The translations under genes were made by a program, and so were the position numbers. From Plotosus lineatus (lineage: Eukaryota; Chordata; Actinopteri; Siluriformes; Plotosidae), in assembly GCA_024760905.1 (NCBI GenBank), contig CM045729.1:5027663-5091662 (forward strand): a stretch of 64,000 bases of DNA, written 5' to 3'. Each line of letters starts with the position of its first letter. The stretch's first letter is position 1. The notes beneath the pieces are model-generated. The model made no database searches and was not told where the DNA came from. It saw only the letters and a list, made by a program, of their open reading frames with translations. This document shows positions 57,448 through 63,990 of this stretch, one piece after another.

Positions 57448-60264
57448 CTATCTGTTGGCAGCTCTGCCCATCTGTTTCTCTGAGGCTGAAAGATATCCTG
57501 CTGTGGGTCTGATGATACAACTCCAAAGTCGATTATTATAAATCCCCTCGTGTATGATTGGTGTTTGTTCTGGAAAGTGCACCACCATCACATGTTCGTT
57601 TTGGGTTCTGGATCGTGCTTTTATCACTGTGGGGTTAATTTTGATGAAATGTGAGGAAGATCGATGCCCTCGGGACGGTTTAATGAGGAAATACATTAAA
57701 GTCCTCAGATAATTATTTTTGAAATTCATGGGGGAAAATCTTCTATCACTGATGAATGCGAATGAACAGAAGTGAAATCTTTTCCTTCTAGACTGTTTTC
57801 CTACCTGTGCAGTGCTTCTGACAGGGAAATGAAGGCCACTGCTCTTGTGGACGGAGAGAATTTCCATCACCTGCAGGGATCAAATAATGCGCTTGACATG
57901 CAGCTTTATCACTCACAGCAGATTTTTCTTGCAATTTTAATCTGATTTTCACCAAAATCCACTTCAGCAGCATCATTCTACACTATTCACTACAAAACGC
58001 TGCAGTTGATCAGGGACGCCTGACTCCGCCCACCTTTACAGGTGATGCGAGCCATCTCATCACCATCATCACAACTGGTCTGTCCCCAGGCTGAAGATGG
58101 ACACTGCCACAGATGAGAGTCGTGTTTCCTACACTTCAGATAATCCAGCCAGTTCCGAGCAGATCTGATTCGTGGTTCAGTGTTTCTGACCGTGCCACGC
58201 CCTTCACAGTTCAGCTCTCGACACACCGTGGACGCTGTCTCATCATCCATCTGATTGTAACACACGTTACCCCAGGTTCCATTGTAGAACACTTCCAGAT
58301 TCCCCTCACAGCCCTCCGTCAGTCGGATCTCTTTAAACTCTGGTAGAAGAAGAACGAACTCATCTTAATGATAAGATCCTGTTTCAGGGACTCAGTGAAA
58401 TAAGTGTAATATTATATTTATTTCAGTTTATTCTCACTTCTCACACAGTACCTGAACACACCACTCCGACGTCCTCCTGGTGTCCACATTCACTCTGGTC
58501 ACACAGCCGATATCTGCAGTTCCACAGGGACGTCTCGTTCCCCTCACACTCCACCCCGTTCAGCCAGATGGACCCAGTTCCGGGACCGAACCAGGCCGGT
58601 ACGTGGGTACCGAGGGCCGCTCCACACCGCAGCTGTCTGCACACCACCTGCGCGTCCTCAATACCCCACGAGTCATCACACACCGTCCCCCACGAGCCGC
58701 TGTGGAAAACCTCCAGCCTCCCTGCACAGTCTCCCCCAGAACCGACCAGCCGGATGGAGCTGTGGGCGGAGTCAAACACACCTGCAAGATGGGACAACAC
58801 ATACACAGCCCGACTAATTTATCCTTTAGAAATAAAATCTTTAAGGTTATTACACCTTTATGACACATGTAATGACGCATTTATTTCCTGAACCAGTTCC
58901 TGACTTTGACACTTCCTACTGTGTGTTGTGCTGCTTACCTGAGCAGGTGATGTACAGCTGTTCCCCGGAGCTGCAGGTCACAGGTTGCGCACCGCTGCAG
59001 TTCCCCAGATGAGCTTCACTCCCCGAGCAGATGAAACCCTTTACACAATTGAGTTCGGTGGTGGATGGAGAGGAGCGGAAGTTCAGCACGGAGCCACAGC
59101 CCAGCTGTCTGCAGAGCACATACGCCTCAGACGGACTCCACTGGTCCAGGAGAAGTCTCCTCCAGTCCCGCCCGAAGTAAACCTCCGCCTCCCCCCGACA
59201 CTCGCTCTCTCCGGACAACCGCGCTCGGCCCTCATGGAGCGCCACCGATGATCCTGAAGCAGAAGAACAGAGTTTAGATCTTCTCCTGATCCCTGAGTTT
59301 ATTCACTAACGTAGTGGAGGTGATGTTGATATCTCACCGTTACAGATCACTCCAGCATCGTGTTCATGAGAGCATGCAGCTCGACTCCATGATGAGATGT
59401 TACACTGTGATAGGTGCGTCTCGTTCCCCTGACAATCAAACACATCAGCCCAGCTGTTGTCACTACCCTTCCCAAACCAGTCACCCTCCACCACAACCAC
59501 AGCACTCCCACAGCCCAGCTGTGCACAGAGAACATCTGCAGCTCTCATATCCCAACCCACAGCGCAAACTGTTCTCCATTCACTGAGGTACCGCAGCTCC
59601 AACCGACCAGAACAGGAGTCCGATCCGTTCACCAGCCGCGCCTCCGTGTGACCTGAACGAACATCTGAGAGCTCAGTGAAAGAGGAAAATGCACAAAGGC
59701 GCCTTAAAGTTTGATTGACAGGTGTGTGTTCTCTGTTGAAACAGAAGTTAAATCACGATACTTAACCGGAACATATTAATCCCACATCGTTGGAATGGGA
59801 GCAGGTTGAGTGTTTGGGTGAAGATGATGTTGGACAGAAGATGATATCAGATTCGTTTCCTCTACACTGAAGTTTCTTGCTCCACACCTGACCCTCCCCT
59901 CCACCAAAAGCAGATGATTCCAGAACCTTCACAGGAATCCCACAGTCCAGCTCTCGACACACAACCTCCGCGTCATGGTCAAAGTCAGCATCACACACTG
60001 TGGACCAGGAACCTCCCAGAATCACCTCGACTCTCCCAGAACATCGGTGAGGACCAGCGGAGAGTCTCACATTCTGACCTGTGGTTAATTTCAGTGTGTA
60101 AATATTATACAGATTTACAACAAAAATCAAATCATTTCAAATCATTTAAATTCAAAGATCAACATTTTAATCCAGTTTAATTGAACAAATAATTAAATGG
60201 GATAATTTTATCAACAAAATCAAATATCAACTGCAACAACAAGAACAACAAGAACAAGAACAAG

Positions 60265-60311
<47 letters not shown>

Positions 60312-60648
60312 CGATATATATCTTCATGCATTATTTCACCTGAACAGATCACTCCGGCATCTTCATTATGACCACAGTTCTCTTCCCTCCACCCATTTGA
60401 TCGACAGTTCTTCAGTGTCAATTCTGATCCAATGCAAGCCACATCATCCATCCAGGTTGGTTCTGATCCGAATCCAAAGTGAGCTGATGGTAGTGCCTTT
60501 ACAGCCTCCCCACAGCCCAGTTCTCTACACACCACGGCAGCGTCAACCATATCCCAGTCATCATCACACACTGTTCCCCACTGTTCATCATGAAAAACCT
60601 CCACTCTACCAGCACACCGACTTCCACCATTCACCAACCTTACACTGT
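38766..60648 (-). CDS. SRCR group B transmembrane receptor (CD163/WC1/CD5/CD6-like), partial
   Basis: Cell-surface scavenger receptor cysteine-rich family protein. In order from the N-terminus: six SRCR domains (60340-60648, 59767-60078, 59338-59652, 58939-59253, 58452-58781, 58034-58339), a 22-codon linker (57805-57870), a seventh SRCR (57044-57349), a Thr/Pro stalk (56777-56839), a transmembrane exon (56528-56671) and six tail exons (44698-44796, 43207-43269, 42854-42907, 42665-42724, 42385-42447, 38807-38908). Most SRCR exons carry the eight cysteines of group B and the GTVCDD, VVCRxLGCG and ICSG landmarks. Summed exons give about 969 codons. The signal peptide and any earlier domains lie to the right of 60648. 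Members act on leukocytes and epithelia as pattern or ligand receptors. The tail tyrosines suggest signalling. The exact orthologue cannot be fixed. Confidence 0.85.
38807..38908 (-). CDS. SRCR receptor cytoplasmic exon 6 (Glu-rich)
   Basis: Acceptor TTCTTCACCAG; 34 codons reading [17 protein letters not shown] then [17 protein letters not shown]; donor GTAAAG in phase 1, like every other exon of this gene. If that donor is not used, the frame continues 14 codons to a TGA at 38766-38768, making this the terminal exon. It contains one tyrosine (VVYS). Confidence 0.65.
38943..38990. repeat. (TG)n microsatellite
   Basis: About 24 TG units, 35 bases upstream (minus-strand sense) of the exon 6 acceptor. 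Confidence 0.95.
39044..42060 (-). mobile_element. RTE-clade LINE copy 5, most complete
   Basis: About 3 kb on the minus strand within an intron of the SRCR receptor gene. All domains are represented in order: 5' untranslated part (41955-42035), AP endonuclease 41229-41972 ([53 protein letters not shown]), linker 40315-41055 ([34 protein letters not shown]), RT 39604-40310 ([16 protein letters not shown] with stops, [36 protein letters not shown]) and C-terminal region 39076-39588 ([24 protein letters not shown]). The catalytic IGADFNGHVG is altered to [10 protein letters not shown] and several stops interrupt the frame. A (T)n run of about 35 bases marks the right edge. Confidence 0.88.
42060..42380. 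other. Intron sequence of SRCR gene
   Basis: No feature recognised. Confidence 0.35.
42385..42447 (-). CDS. SRCR receptor cytoplasmic exon 5
   Basis: Acceptor TGGTGTAG; 21 codons reading [21 protein letters not shown]; donor GTTTGA in phase 1. An alternative donor GTCAGT 13 bases earlier would break the phase pattern. Carries a NYDDA tyrosine motif. Confidence 0.7.
42665..42724 (-). CDS. SRCR receptor cytoplasmic exon 4
   Basis: Acceptor GTGATACAG; 20 codons reading [20 protein letters not shown]; donor GTAACG, phase 1-1. Motif EDYDDA closely matches exon 5, suggesting tandem exon duplication. Confidence 0.75.
42854..42907 (-). CDS. SRCR receptor cytoplasmic exon 3
   Basis: Acceptor TTTTTGCAG; 18 codons reading [18 protein letters not shown]; donor GTGAGT, phase 1-1. 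Contains EYYDDV. Confidence 0.8.
43207..43269 (-). CDS. SRCR receptor cytoplasmic exon 2
   Basis: Acceptor CTCTCCTGTAACAG; 21 codons reading [20 protein letters not shown] then S; donor GTAAAA, phase 1-1. Contains GYEDVDD, and LL preceded by acidic residues (EEMHSG...DDELL) could serve as an acidic dileucine sorting signal. A CA repeat begins about 20 bases upstream of the acceptor. Confidence 0.8.
43288..43422. repeat. (CA)n microsatellite, interrupted
   Basis: CA runs with GCA/CAT interruptions, in the intron upstream of cytoplasmic exon 2. Confidence 0.95.
43447..43787 (-). mobile_element. tRNA-headed SINE, full length, LINE-type tail
   Basis: Minus-strand copy with clear parts: tail at left (TTTCTGTAACCGCTTCATCC), body, B box (GGGTTCGAGTCCC) and head GGGCAGTGGTCTAGTGGTAT at right. 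One of the best-preserved copies in the window. Confidence 0.85.
43986..44348. repeat. (CA)n microsatellite cluster
   Basis: Three CA blocks separated by 30-150 bases, in the intron between cytoplasmic exons 1 and 2. Confidence 0.95.
44350..44690. other. Intron sequence of SRCR gene
   Basis: Nothing recognised. Confidence 0.35.
44698..44796 (-). CDS. SRCR receptor cytoplasmic exon 1 (YEEI)
   Basis: Acceptor TTGTCTCAG; 33 codons reading [19 protein letters not shown] then [14 protein letters not shown]; donor GTGAGT, phase 1-1. YEEI is the classic preferred phosphopeptide of Src-family SH2 domains. The next tyrosine (GYEDV, exon 2) is too distant to complete a standard ITAM. Confidence 0.8.
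44810..44945. repeat. Trinucleotide repeats (CAT, AAC, AAT)
   Basis: Mixed triplet repeats upstream of cytoplasmic exon 1. Confidence 0.9.
44953..45057 (+). mobile_element. SINE LINE-type tail fragment
   Basis: GTCCAGGTTGAACCCGCC, GGATCAGCTGAGATTACC and GAATGAATAAG end. Confidence 0.6.
45058..45120. repeat. (TTC)n and (TAC)n simple repeats
   Basis: Triplet runs next to the Tc1-like element. Confidence 0.9.
45127..46035 (+). mobile_element. Tc1-like DNA transposon, 3'-truncated and internally deleted
   Basis: The left terminal repeat starts ACAAACCGGATTCCAAATAG and its inner part has AAATTGTGAATAAAAACCG and TTTCAATATTTTATTCTGAA, typical of a widespread fish Tc1 family. Transposase-derived sequence follows on the plus strand in broken frames: AATAAGAGGCTGGAAAAG, then the region with GTGGCAGTGTCTC and TCACCAATTCCCCCAATG, and near the right edge a [17 protein letters not shown] reading at about 45980-46015. 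A TG microsatellite at 46046 replaces the expected right terminal repeat. Confidence 0.7.
46046..46122. repeat. (TG)n microsatellite
   Basis: TG runs with TATG interruptions. Confidence 0.95.
47205..47470 (-). mobile_element. Repeat bearing a hammerhead-like ribozyme (Penelope-like?)
   Basis: Inserted in the L1 ORF2 start. It contains the 58-base segment shared with 2472-2529 (47261-47318) and the hammerhead motif at 47369-47421 on the minus strand, bounded by (TA)/(TTTA) runs. Penelope-like retroelements are known to carry small type I hammerheads in their terminal repeats, which makes that origin plausible. No Penelope RT or GIY-YIG frame is present here. Confidence 0.5.
47369..47421 (-). 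ncRNA. Candidate type I hammerhead ribozyme
   Basis: Minus-strand order: stem I 5' strand UCAC (47421-47418), core CUGAAGA (47417-47411, fits CUGANGA), stem II hairpin (47410-47387: GAG/CUC, one A-C mismatch, GG/CC, AUG/CAU with a CA bulge and GUUU loop), core GAAA (47386-47383), short stem III CA/UG with loop GAUC (47382-47375), U-A (47374-47373) as the U16.1-H17 positions, then GUGA (47372-47369) closing stem I. Cleavage would fall between 47373 and 47372. All invariant core positions are present and the 2-bp stem III with a tetraloop matches the minimal form known from Penelope-like elements. Activity is untested. Confidence 0.7.
47474..49290 (+). mobile_element. APE-type LINE fragment nested in L1
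   Basis: Plus strand: [17 protein letters not shown] at about 47706 is the start of an AP-endonuclease domain, followed by [45 protein letters not shown] and a frameshifted remainder to about 48320. From 48640 a linker-type region reads [19 protein letters not shown] and [18 protein letters not shown] up to about 49040. The last 250 bases (49040-49290) are GC-richer and unassigned. The endonuclease style resembles RTE-like LINEs but differs from the two RTE families elsewhere in the window. Confidence 0.6.
49830..51680 (+). mobile_element. LINE 3' part with zinc knuckle and restriction-like endonuclease
   Basis: A 448-codon open frame (49851-51197) starts just after NWAR at 49830 and reads the RT thumb and C-terminal region: [52 protein letters not shown], then a CX2CX8HX4C zinc knuckle near 50776-50829. 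Near 51120 a one-base shift leaves that frame; the restriction-like endonuclease continues in another frame to about 51445. There the RPD before the shift, then [28 protein letters not shown] and VEVGCRGF form a PD-(D/E)XK-like nuclease block. This arrangement is that of R2/R4/NeSL-type LINEs that cut with a restriction-like enzyme. 5'-truncated and nested in the L1 endonuclease. Confidence 0.7.
52810..53715. repeat. Insertion region in L1: (CA)n, poly(A) and duplicated segment
   Basis: Interrupts the L1 RT between GFIPP (about 52795) and [10 protein letters not shown] (about 53728). It contains a long CA run (52815-52890) and a poly(A) tract (53360-53392). Two similar stretches (ATAATCTGCAACATGAC followed by GAGGAGG and a CATTCCTTCAGCTCC block) occur at 52900-52990 and 53510-53620. 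A SINE head fragment (GGGGCAGTGGTGGCTTAGTG) is at 53647. Confidence 0.7.
55180..55700 (+). mobile_element. Ty3/gypsy-like gag fragment
   Basis: Plus strand frames encode a leucine-rich stretch ([20 protein letters not shown]), a Pro-rich linker ([16 protein letters not shown]), DPFI followed by a stop, then [16 protein letters not shown] residues and a VFDH-like motif, the arrangement seen in gag proteins of teleost Ty3/gypsy retrotransposons and their PEG10-type relatives. The frame is broken at least twice and no protease or polymerase follows. It lies between the L1 end and a Rex3 fragment. Confidence 0.55.
55725..56471 (+). mobile_element. Rex3-like LINE, deleted copy with (GAT)n tail
   Basis: Reads [22 protein letters not shown] residues, then a break at about 55880, then the C-terminal region ([51 protein letters not shown]). 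It ends in a GAT/ATG repeat of about 60 bases (56411-56471), the tail type expected for Rex3. The RT palm is deleted. Confidence 0.8.
56528..56671 (-). CDS. SRCR receptor transmembrane exon
   Basis: Acceptor TTTCAACTCCAG; 48 codons. Juxtamembrane [18 protein letters not shown], then a hydrophobic span [20 protein letters not shown] then FYQNRAFRR as a basic stop-transfer; donor GTATCA, phase 1-1. It defines a type I membrane protein. Confidence 0.9.
56777..56839 (-). CDS. SRCR receptor stalk exon (Thr/Pro-rich)
   Basis: Acceptor TATTTACAG (minus: TAAATACAG); 21 codons, [20 protein letters not shown] then P; donor GTCTGT, phase 1-1. Rich in Thr and Pro, probably O-glycosylated membrane-proximal stalk. 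Confidence 0.8.
57044..57349 (-). CDS. SRCR domain 7 exon (membrane-proximal)
   Basis: 102 codons with eight cysteines (GSC, SVC, VAC, LGC, VKC, WDC, TDC, VTC), landmarks [19 protein letters not shown] and [12 protein letters not shown]-glycosylation sites NAT and NHT. The acceptor TAG directly follows a (TG)n run with no normal polypyrimidine tract. Donor GTCAGA, phase 1-1. Confidence 0.9.
57351..57441. repeat. (CA)n microsatellite at SRCR7 splice acceptor
   Basis: About 45 CA units; (TG)n in the transcript sense, touching the TAG acceptor of SRCR exon 7. Confidence 0.95.
57805..57870 (-). CDS. SRCR receptor inter-domain linker exon
   Basis: Acceptor ATCCCTGCAG; 22 codons [20 protein letters not shown] then CT; donor GTAGGA, phase 1-1. 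It contains two cysteines. A separate linker between SRCR domains is also known in CD163 and WC1. Confidence 0.75.
58034..58339 (-). CDS. SRCR domain 6 exon
   Basis: 102 codons, eight cysteines (EGC, NVC, TVC, LNC, LKC, WQC, TSC, ITC). Reads [20 protein letters not shown] then GNVCYNQ and [11 protein letters not shown]-glycosylation site NGT. Donor GTGGGC, phase 1-1. Confidence 0.9.
58452..58781 (-). CDS. SRCR domain 5 exon
   Basis: 110 codons. [40 protein letters not shown] and [15 protein letters not shown]. Nine cysteines, with one extra (YRLC) between the sixth and seventh canonical positions. N-glycosylation site NET. Donor GTACTG, phase 1-1. Confidence 0.92.
58939..59253 (-). CDS. SRCR domain 4 exon (atypical cysteines)
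   Basis: 105 codons. The usual GTVCDD position reads RRLLLDQW, so canonical cysteine 2 is lost, while an extra cysteine appears in [28 protein letters not shown] and ITCSG landmarks are intact. Donor GTAAGC, phase 1-1. Confidence 0.88.
59338..59652 (-). CDS. SRCR domain 3 exon
   Basis: 105 codons, eight cysteines. [62 protein letters not shown]-glycosylation sites NGS, NET and NIS. Donor GTGAGA, phase 1-1. Confidence 0.92.
59767..60078 (-). CDS. SRCR domain 2 exon
   Basis: 104 codons, eight cysteines. [61 protein letters not shown]. Donor GTTAAG (weak), phase 1-1. Confidence 0.92.
60235..60311. repeat. (CAA)n trinucleotide repeat
   Basis: CAA/GAACAA array just downstream of the SRCR1 donor. 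Confidence 0.9.
60340..60648 (-). CDS. SRCR domain 1 (first visible) exon
   Basis: 103 codons, eight cysteines. [69 protein letters not shown]. It is closest to the group B consensus. Acceptor in a GA/TC-rich context (CTCTCTCAG). Donor GTGAAA, phase 1-1. Upstream coding sequence must exist because no signal peptide is present. Confidence 0.93.
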
Positions 60649-60651
60649 CTG

Positions 60652-60659
60652 AGAGAGCA

Positions 60660-60714
<55 letters not shown>

Positions 60715-60724
60715 GAGAGAGAGA
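60652..60724. repeat. (GA)n microsatellite at SRCR1 acceptor
   Basis: GA array; (TC)n in the transcript sense, serving as the polypyrimidine tract of the SRCR1 acceptor. Confidence 0.9.
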
Positions 60725-60795
60725 AGTAAAAATTTATTTGTGATTTCCAGGTAGCAATAAAACACCACAACCTTCAAGAACATCCTCGAACTCAT

Positions 60796-62237
60796 CTTCT
60801 TCTTCTTTTCCTTTCGGCTGTTCCCTTCAGGGGTCGCCACAGCAAATCATCTGCCTCCATCTCACCCTGTCCTCTGCATCTTCTCTTATGCCAATGACCT
60901 TCATGTCTTCCTTCACCACTTCCATAAATCTCTGATTTGGTCTTCTTCGAGGCCTTCTGCCTGGTGTTTCCAACCTCAGCGTCCTACTACCAATATAGTC
61001 ACTGTCCCTCCTCTGTACATGTCCAAACCATCTCAATCTAGCCTCTCTGACTTTGTCTCCAAAACATCTTACATGGGCTGTCCCTCTAATGTACTCATTT
61101 CTGATCCTATCCATCCTCGTTACTCCCAGAGAGAACCTCAACATTTTCATCTCCACTACCTCCAGCTCTGCCTCCTGTCTGTTCCTCAACGCCACTGTTT
61201 CTAAACCATACAACATCGCTGGCCTCAACACCGTCTTGTACACTTTTCCTTTCATTCTTGCTGATACTCTCGTATCACACAGGACACTTTTCTCCATCCA
61301 TTCCAACCTGCCTGCACACGCTTCTTCACCTCTTTTCCACACTCTCCATTGCTCTGGATTGTTGAGCCACAGTACTTAAAATCCTCCACCTTCCTTATCT
61401 CTGCTCCCTGTAACATCACCGTTCCTCTTGGGTTATTCTTATTCACACACATTTATTCTGTCTTACTGCTAACCTTCATTCCTCTCCTTTCCAGGGCATA
61501 CCTCCAGCTCTCTAGATTTTCCTGCACTTGTTCTCTGCTCTCACGACAGATCACAATATCATCTGCAAACATCATAGTCCATGGAGATTCTTGCCTAACC
61601 TCGCCTGTCAGCCTGTTCATCACCATCGCAAACAGGAAAAGGACTCAGAGCTGACCCTTGATGCAGTCCCACCTCCACCTTGAACCCTTCTGTCACAGCG
61701 ACAGCACACCTCACCACTGTCTTACATCTCTCATACATGTCCTGCACCACTCTAACATACTTCTCTGCCACTCCAGACTTCCTCTGCATCTGTGGTGCTC
61801 TTTCTTGCCATGAAACCAAACTGTTGTTCACAAATGCTGACCTCTGCCCTTAGTCTAGCTTCCACTATTCTTTCCCATAACTTCATTGTATGGCTCATCA
61901 ACTTTATCCCTCTGTAGTAGTTGCCACAACTCTGCACATCTCCCTTGTTCTTAAACATGGGCACCAGCACACTTATCCATTCCTCCGGCATCCTCTCACT
62001 CTCTAAGACCTTGTACAATGTTCTTGTTCGAAAATGTACTGCTATCTCGCCTAGACGCTTCCATACCACCACAAGTATATTATTAGGATCAACTGCCTTT
62101 TCACTCTTCATCCTCTTTAGTGCCCTCCTCACTTCACTCTTACTAATCTTTGCTACTTCCTGCTCCTCAACGGTCACCTCTTCTATTCTTTTTTCTCTCT
62201 CATTTTCCTCATTCATCAGCTCCTCGATTTCATCAGA
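60796..62237 (-). mobile_element. RTE-clade LINE copy 6, 5'-truncated, with target duplication
   Basis: Minus-strand copy from the (GAA)n 3' tail through the C-terminal region ([35 protein letters not shown]) and RT to the linker ([18 protein letters not shown]), truncated there. An exact 13-base direct repeat TCCTCGAACTCAT flanks it at 60783-60795 and 62238-62250, showing target-primed insertion. Frames carry frameshifts and an internal deletion near 61790. Confidence 0.9.
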
Positions 62238-62304
62238 TCCTCGAACTCATAGCCCCTCAATATTACACAAAAATAAACAGTACATAAAGTATAAAGTAAA
62301 AAAG

Positions 62305-62305
<1 letters not shown>

Positions 62306-62390
<85 letters not shown>
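62306..62390. repeat. (CA)n microsatellite
   Basis: Long CA run. Confidence 0.95.
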
Positions 62391-62393
<3 letters not shown>

Positions 62394-62572
62394 CCCAGAC
62401 ACTTTATCATTGCCATTTTATCAGGAATGTTTGTATTTTAATCAGATTGTGGCAAAATAATTTTAGTGTCATTAGGTCTAAACCAATGTGGTAAAATCAT
62501 GGAACCTGAACCAGTACAATAATGACTCGGCCCTGAATCAGTACCGGTTCTTACAAATTGCAACTGGTCTGT

Positions 62573-62762
62573 AAATGTACATGTGCTCACCAGGCCATCA
62601 CAGGGAAGAAAAATGCTGACGGCTATGCAGCTCCTTTTTAGGAAAATCAACAGTGATTGTTTTACATAAACCTCCACCACAGACAGTGAGAGATACGCCC
62701 GGCCTGGTTAGCTCCACTGGGGGGACAGTGACATCCCGGTGATAGTGGGGCTTGAACCCCTC
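62573..62762 (-). mobile_element. tRNA-headed SINE, partial
   Basis: Body (GCTGACGGCTATGCAGCTCC, CCACAGACAGTGAGAGATAC) and B box part; the head is cut. Confidence 0.65.
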
Positions 62763-62813
62763 TCCTTAAGAATGTTTTATGAATTTTCTCTTGATGGTAA
62801 AACTGTCAATAAT

Positions 62814-63121
62814 CTTCTTCTTCTTCTTTTCCTTTCGGCTGTTCCCTTCAGGGGTCGCCACAGCAAATCAACTGCCTCCATCTCACCCTGTCCTCTGCAT
62901 CTTCTTCTCTTACACCAACTACCTTCATGTCTTCCTTCACCACATCCATAAATCTTCTCTTTGGTCTTCCTTTAGGCTTTCTGCCTGGTATTTCCAATCT
63001 CAGCATCCTACTACCAATGTACTCACTATCCCTCCTCTGTACATGTCCAAACCATCTCAATCTAGCCTCTCTGACTTTGTCTCCAAAACATCTTACATGT
63101 GCTGTCCCTCTGATGTACTCA
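62814..63121 (-). mobile_element. RTE-clade LINE copy 7, 3' end only, with target duplication
   Basis: 308 bases of the LINE 3' end (RT C-terminus [17 protein letters not shown] and the GGGGTCGCCAC terminus). Flanked by an exact 16-base duplication TAAAACTGTCAATAAT at 62798-62813 and 63122-63137. Confidence 0.93.
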
Positions 63122-63221
63122 TAAAACTGTCAATAATAAAGCAGTAAATAAAAATATTACGAATTTAAAAAATATAAGAAAAGTGAGCCGGGAATCGTCA
63201 AAAATGAAAAATTAGTTTTAC

Positions 63222-63410
63222 ATCTTCATTTATCGTACACCGGGTATCTGACGTTCCCCACACTGCACTGTGAACGTTGTCAATTAAATGCTCATAGGAC
63301 GAATATTCCAGCTTCAGTGTTCCCCCAACATCCTCTTCATCATCCCCAGCACATCTGTTGTCCTGGTGTGAATGTACTTTTCCTTCTGGTTTTGCACATG
63401 GATAGTTCGG
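63222..63410 (-). CDS. Possible unassigned exon
   Basis: A 63-codon open stretch between acceptor TTTGGTTTAG and donor GTAAAA. It reads PNYPCAKPEGKVHSHQDNR then CAGDDEEDVGGTLKLEYSSY; the other two frames contain stops. Both edges would be phase 0, which does not fit the phase 1-1 exons of the SRCR gene, and an in-frame stop coincides with the acceptor. It could be an exon of another gene, a relic, or chance. Confidence 0.25.
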
Positions 63411-63444
63411 CTAAACCAAATTAAAAATTCAGAGAATAAACTTT

Positions 63445-63512
63445 CCCTTTCTGAACCGCTTAATCCTAATTGTTATGGTTATGGAGAGGCTAGTGCCCAT
63501 CTCGGCCAACAA
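63445..63512 (-). mobile_element. SINE tail fragment
   Basis: TTTCTGAACCGCTTAATCC and GAGAGGCTAGTGCCCATC, minus-strand tail. Confidence 0.6.
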
Positions 63513-63764
63513 TGCTATATTTAGGACCACTTATGAAAGTTTTGGTTGGGAACTTCTCCCCTAGAGCCCTAAACCTAAAATCATTTGGGATGTGTAGCAG
63601 TTGTAGAAAATGTTTAAATTATTTAATACTGTACTTTGTAAATTCCTACTTTTACTGTTTAAAGCAGATTAGCAGCAATACCAACTGTAAAAAAATCATA
63701 CAAATAAAACTGAATTGATTTGAATCAAATTAGGTAAAACTGAATTGAATTGAATTGAATTGAC

Positions 63765-63990
63765 CTCCGGAAATGTCTCTCACTGTCTATGGTGTGCGAC
63801 ATGTAAAATAACCACTTTTGACTTTCGACAAGAGTAGCCACCAAGCTGTCAGTGTGTTTCTGCCCTGCAATGGCCTGGCAAGACATCCAGGGTGCACTCG
63901 GCCCTTGCCAGCAGTCGCACAGGATGGGCGCCAGCCTCCATGCAACCCTAATGAGGATTGAGAGGTTACAGAAAATGAATTAATGACTTA
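63765..63990 (+). mobile_element. SINE body and LINE-type tail
   Basis: CACTGTCTATGGTGTGCGAC body, CCAGGGTGCACTCGGCCC tail and GAATTAATGA end. The head is missing. Confidence 0.7.

Noticed and set aside
57078..57512. 144-codon plus-strand frame over SRCR exon 7.
   Set aside because: Antisense shadow of the SRCR exon extended through the CA repeat; similar shadows exist over each SRCR exon.
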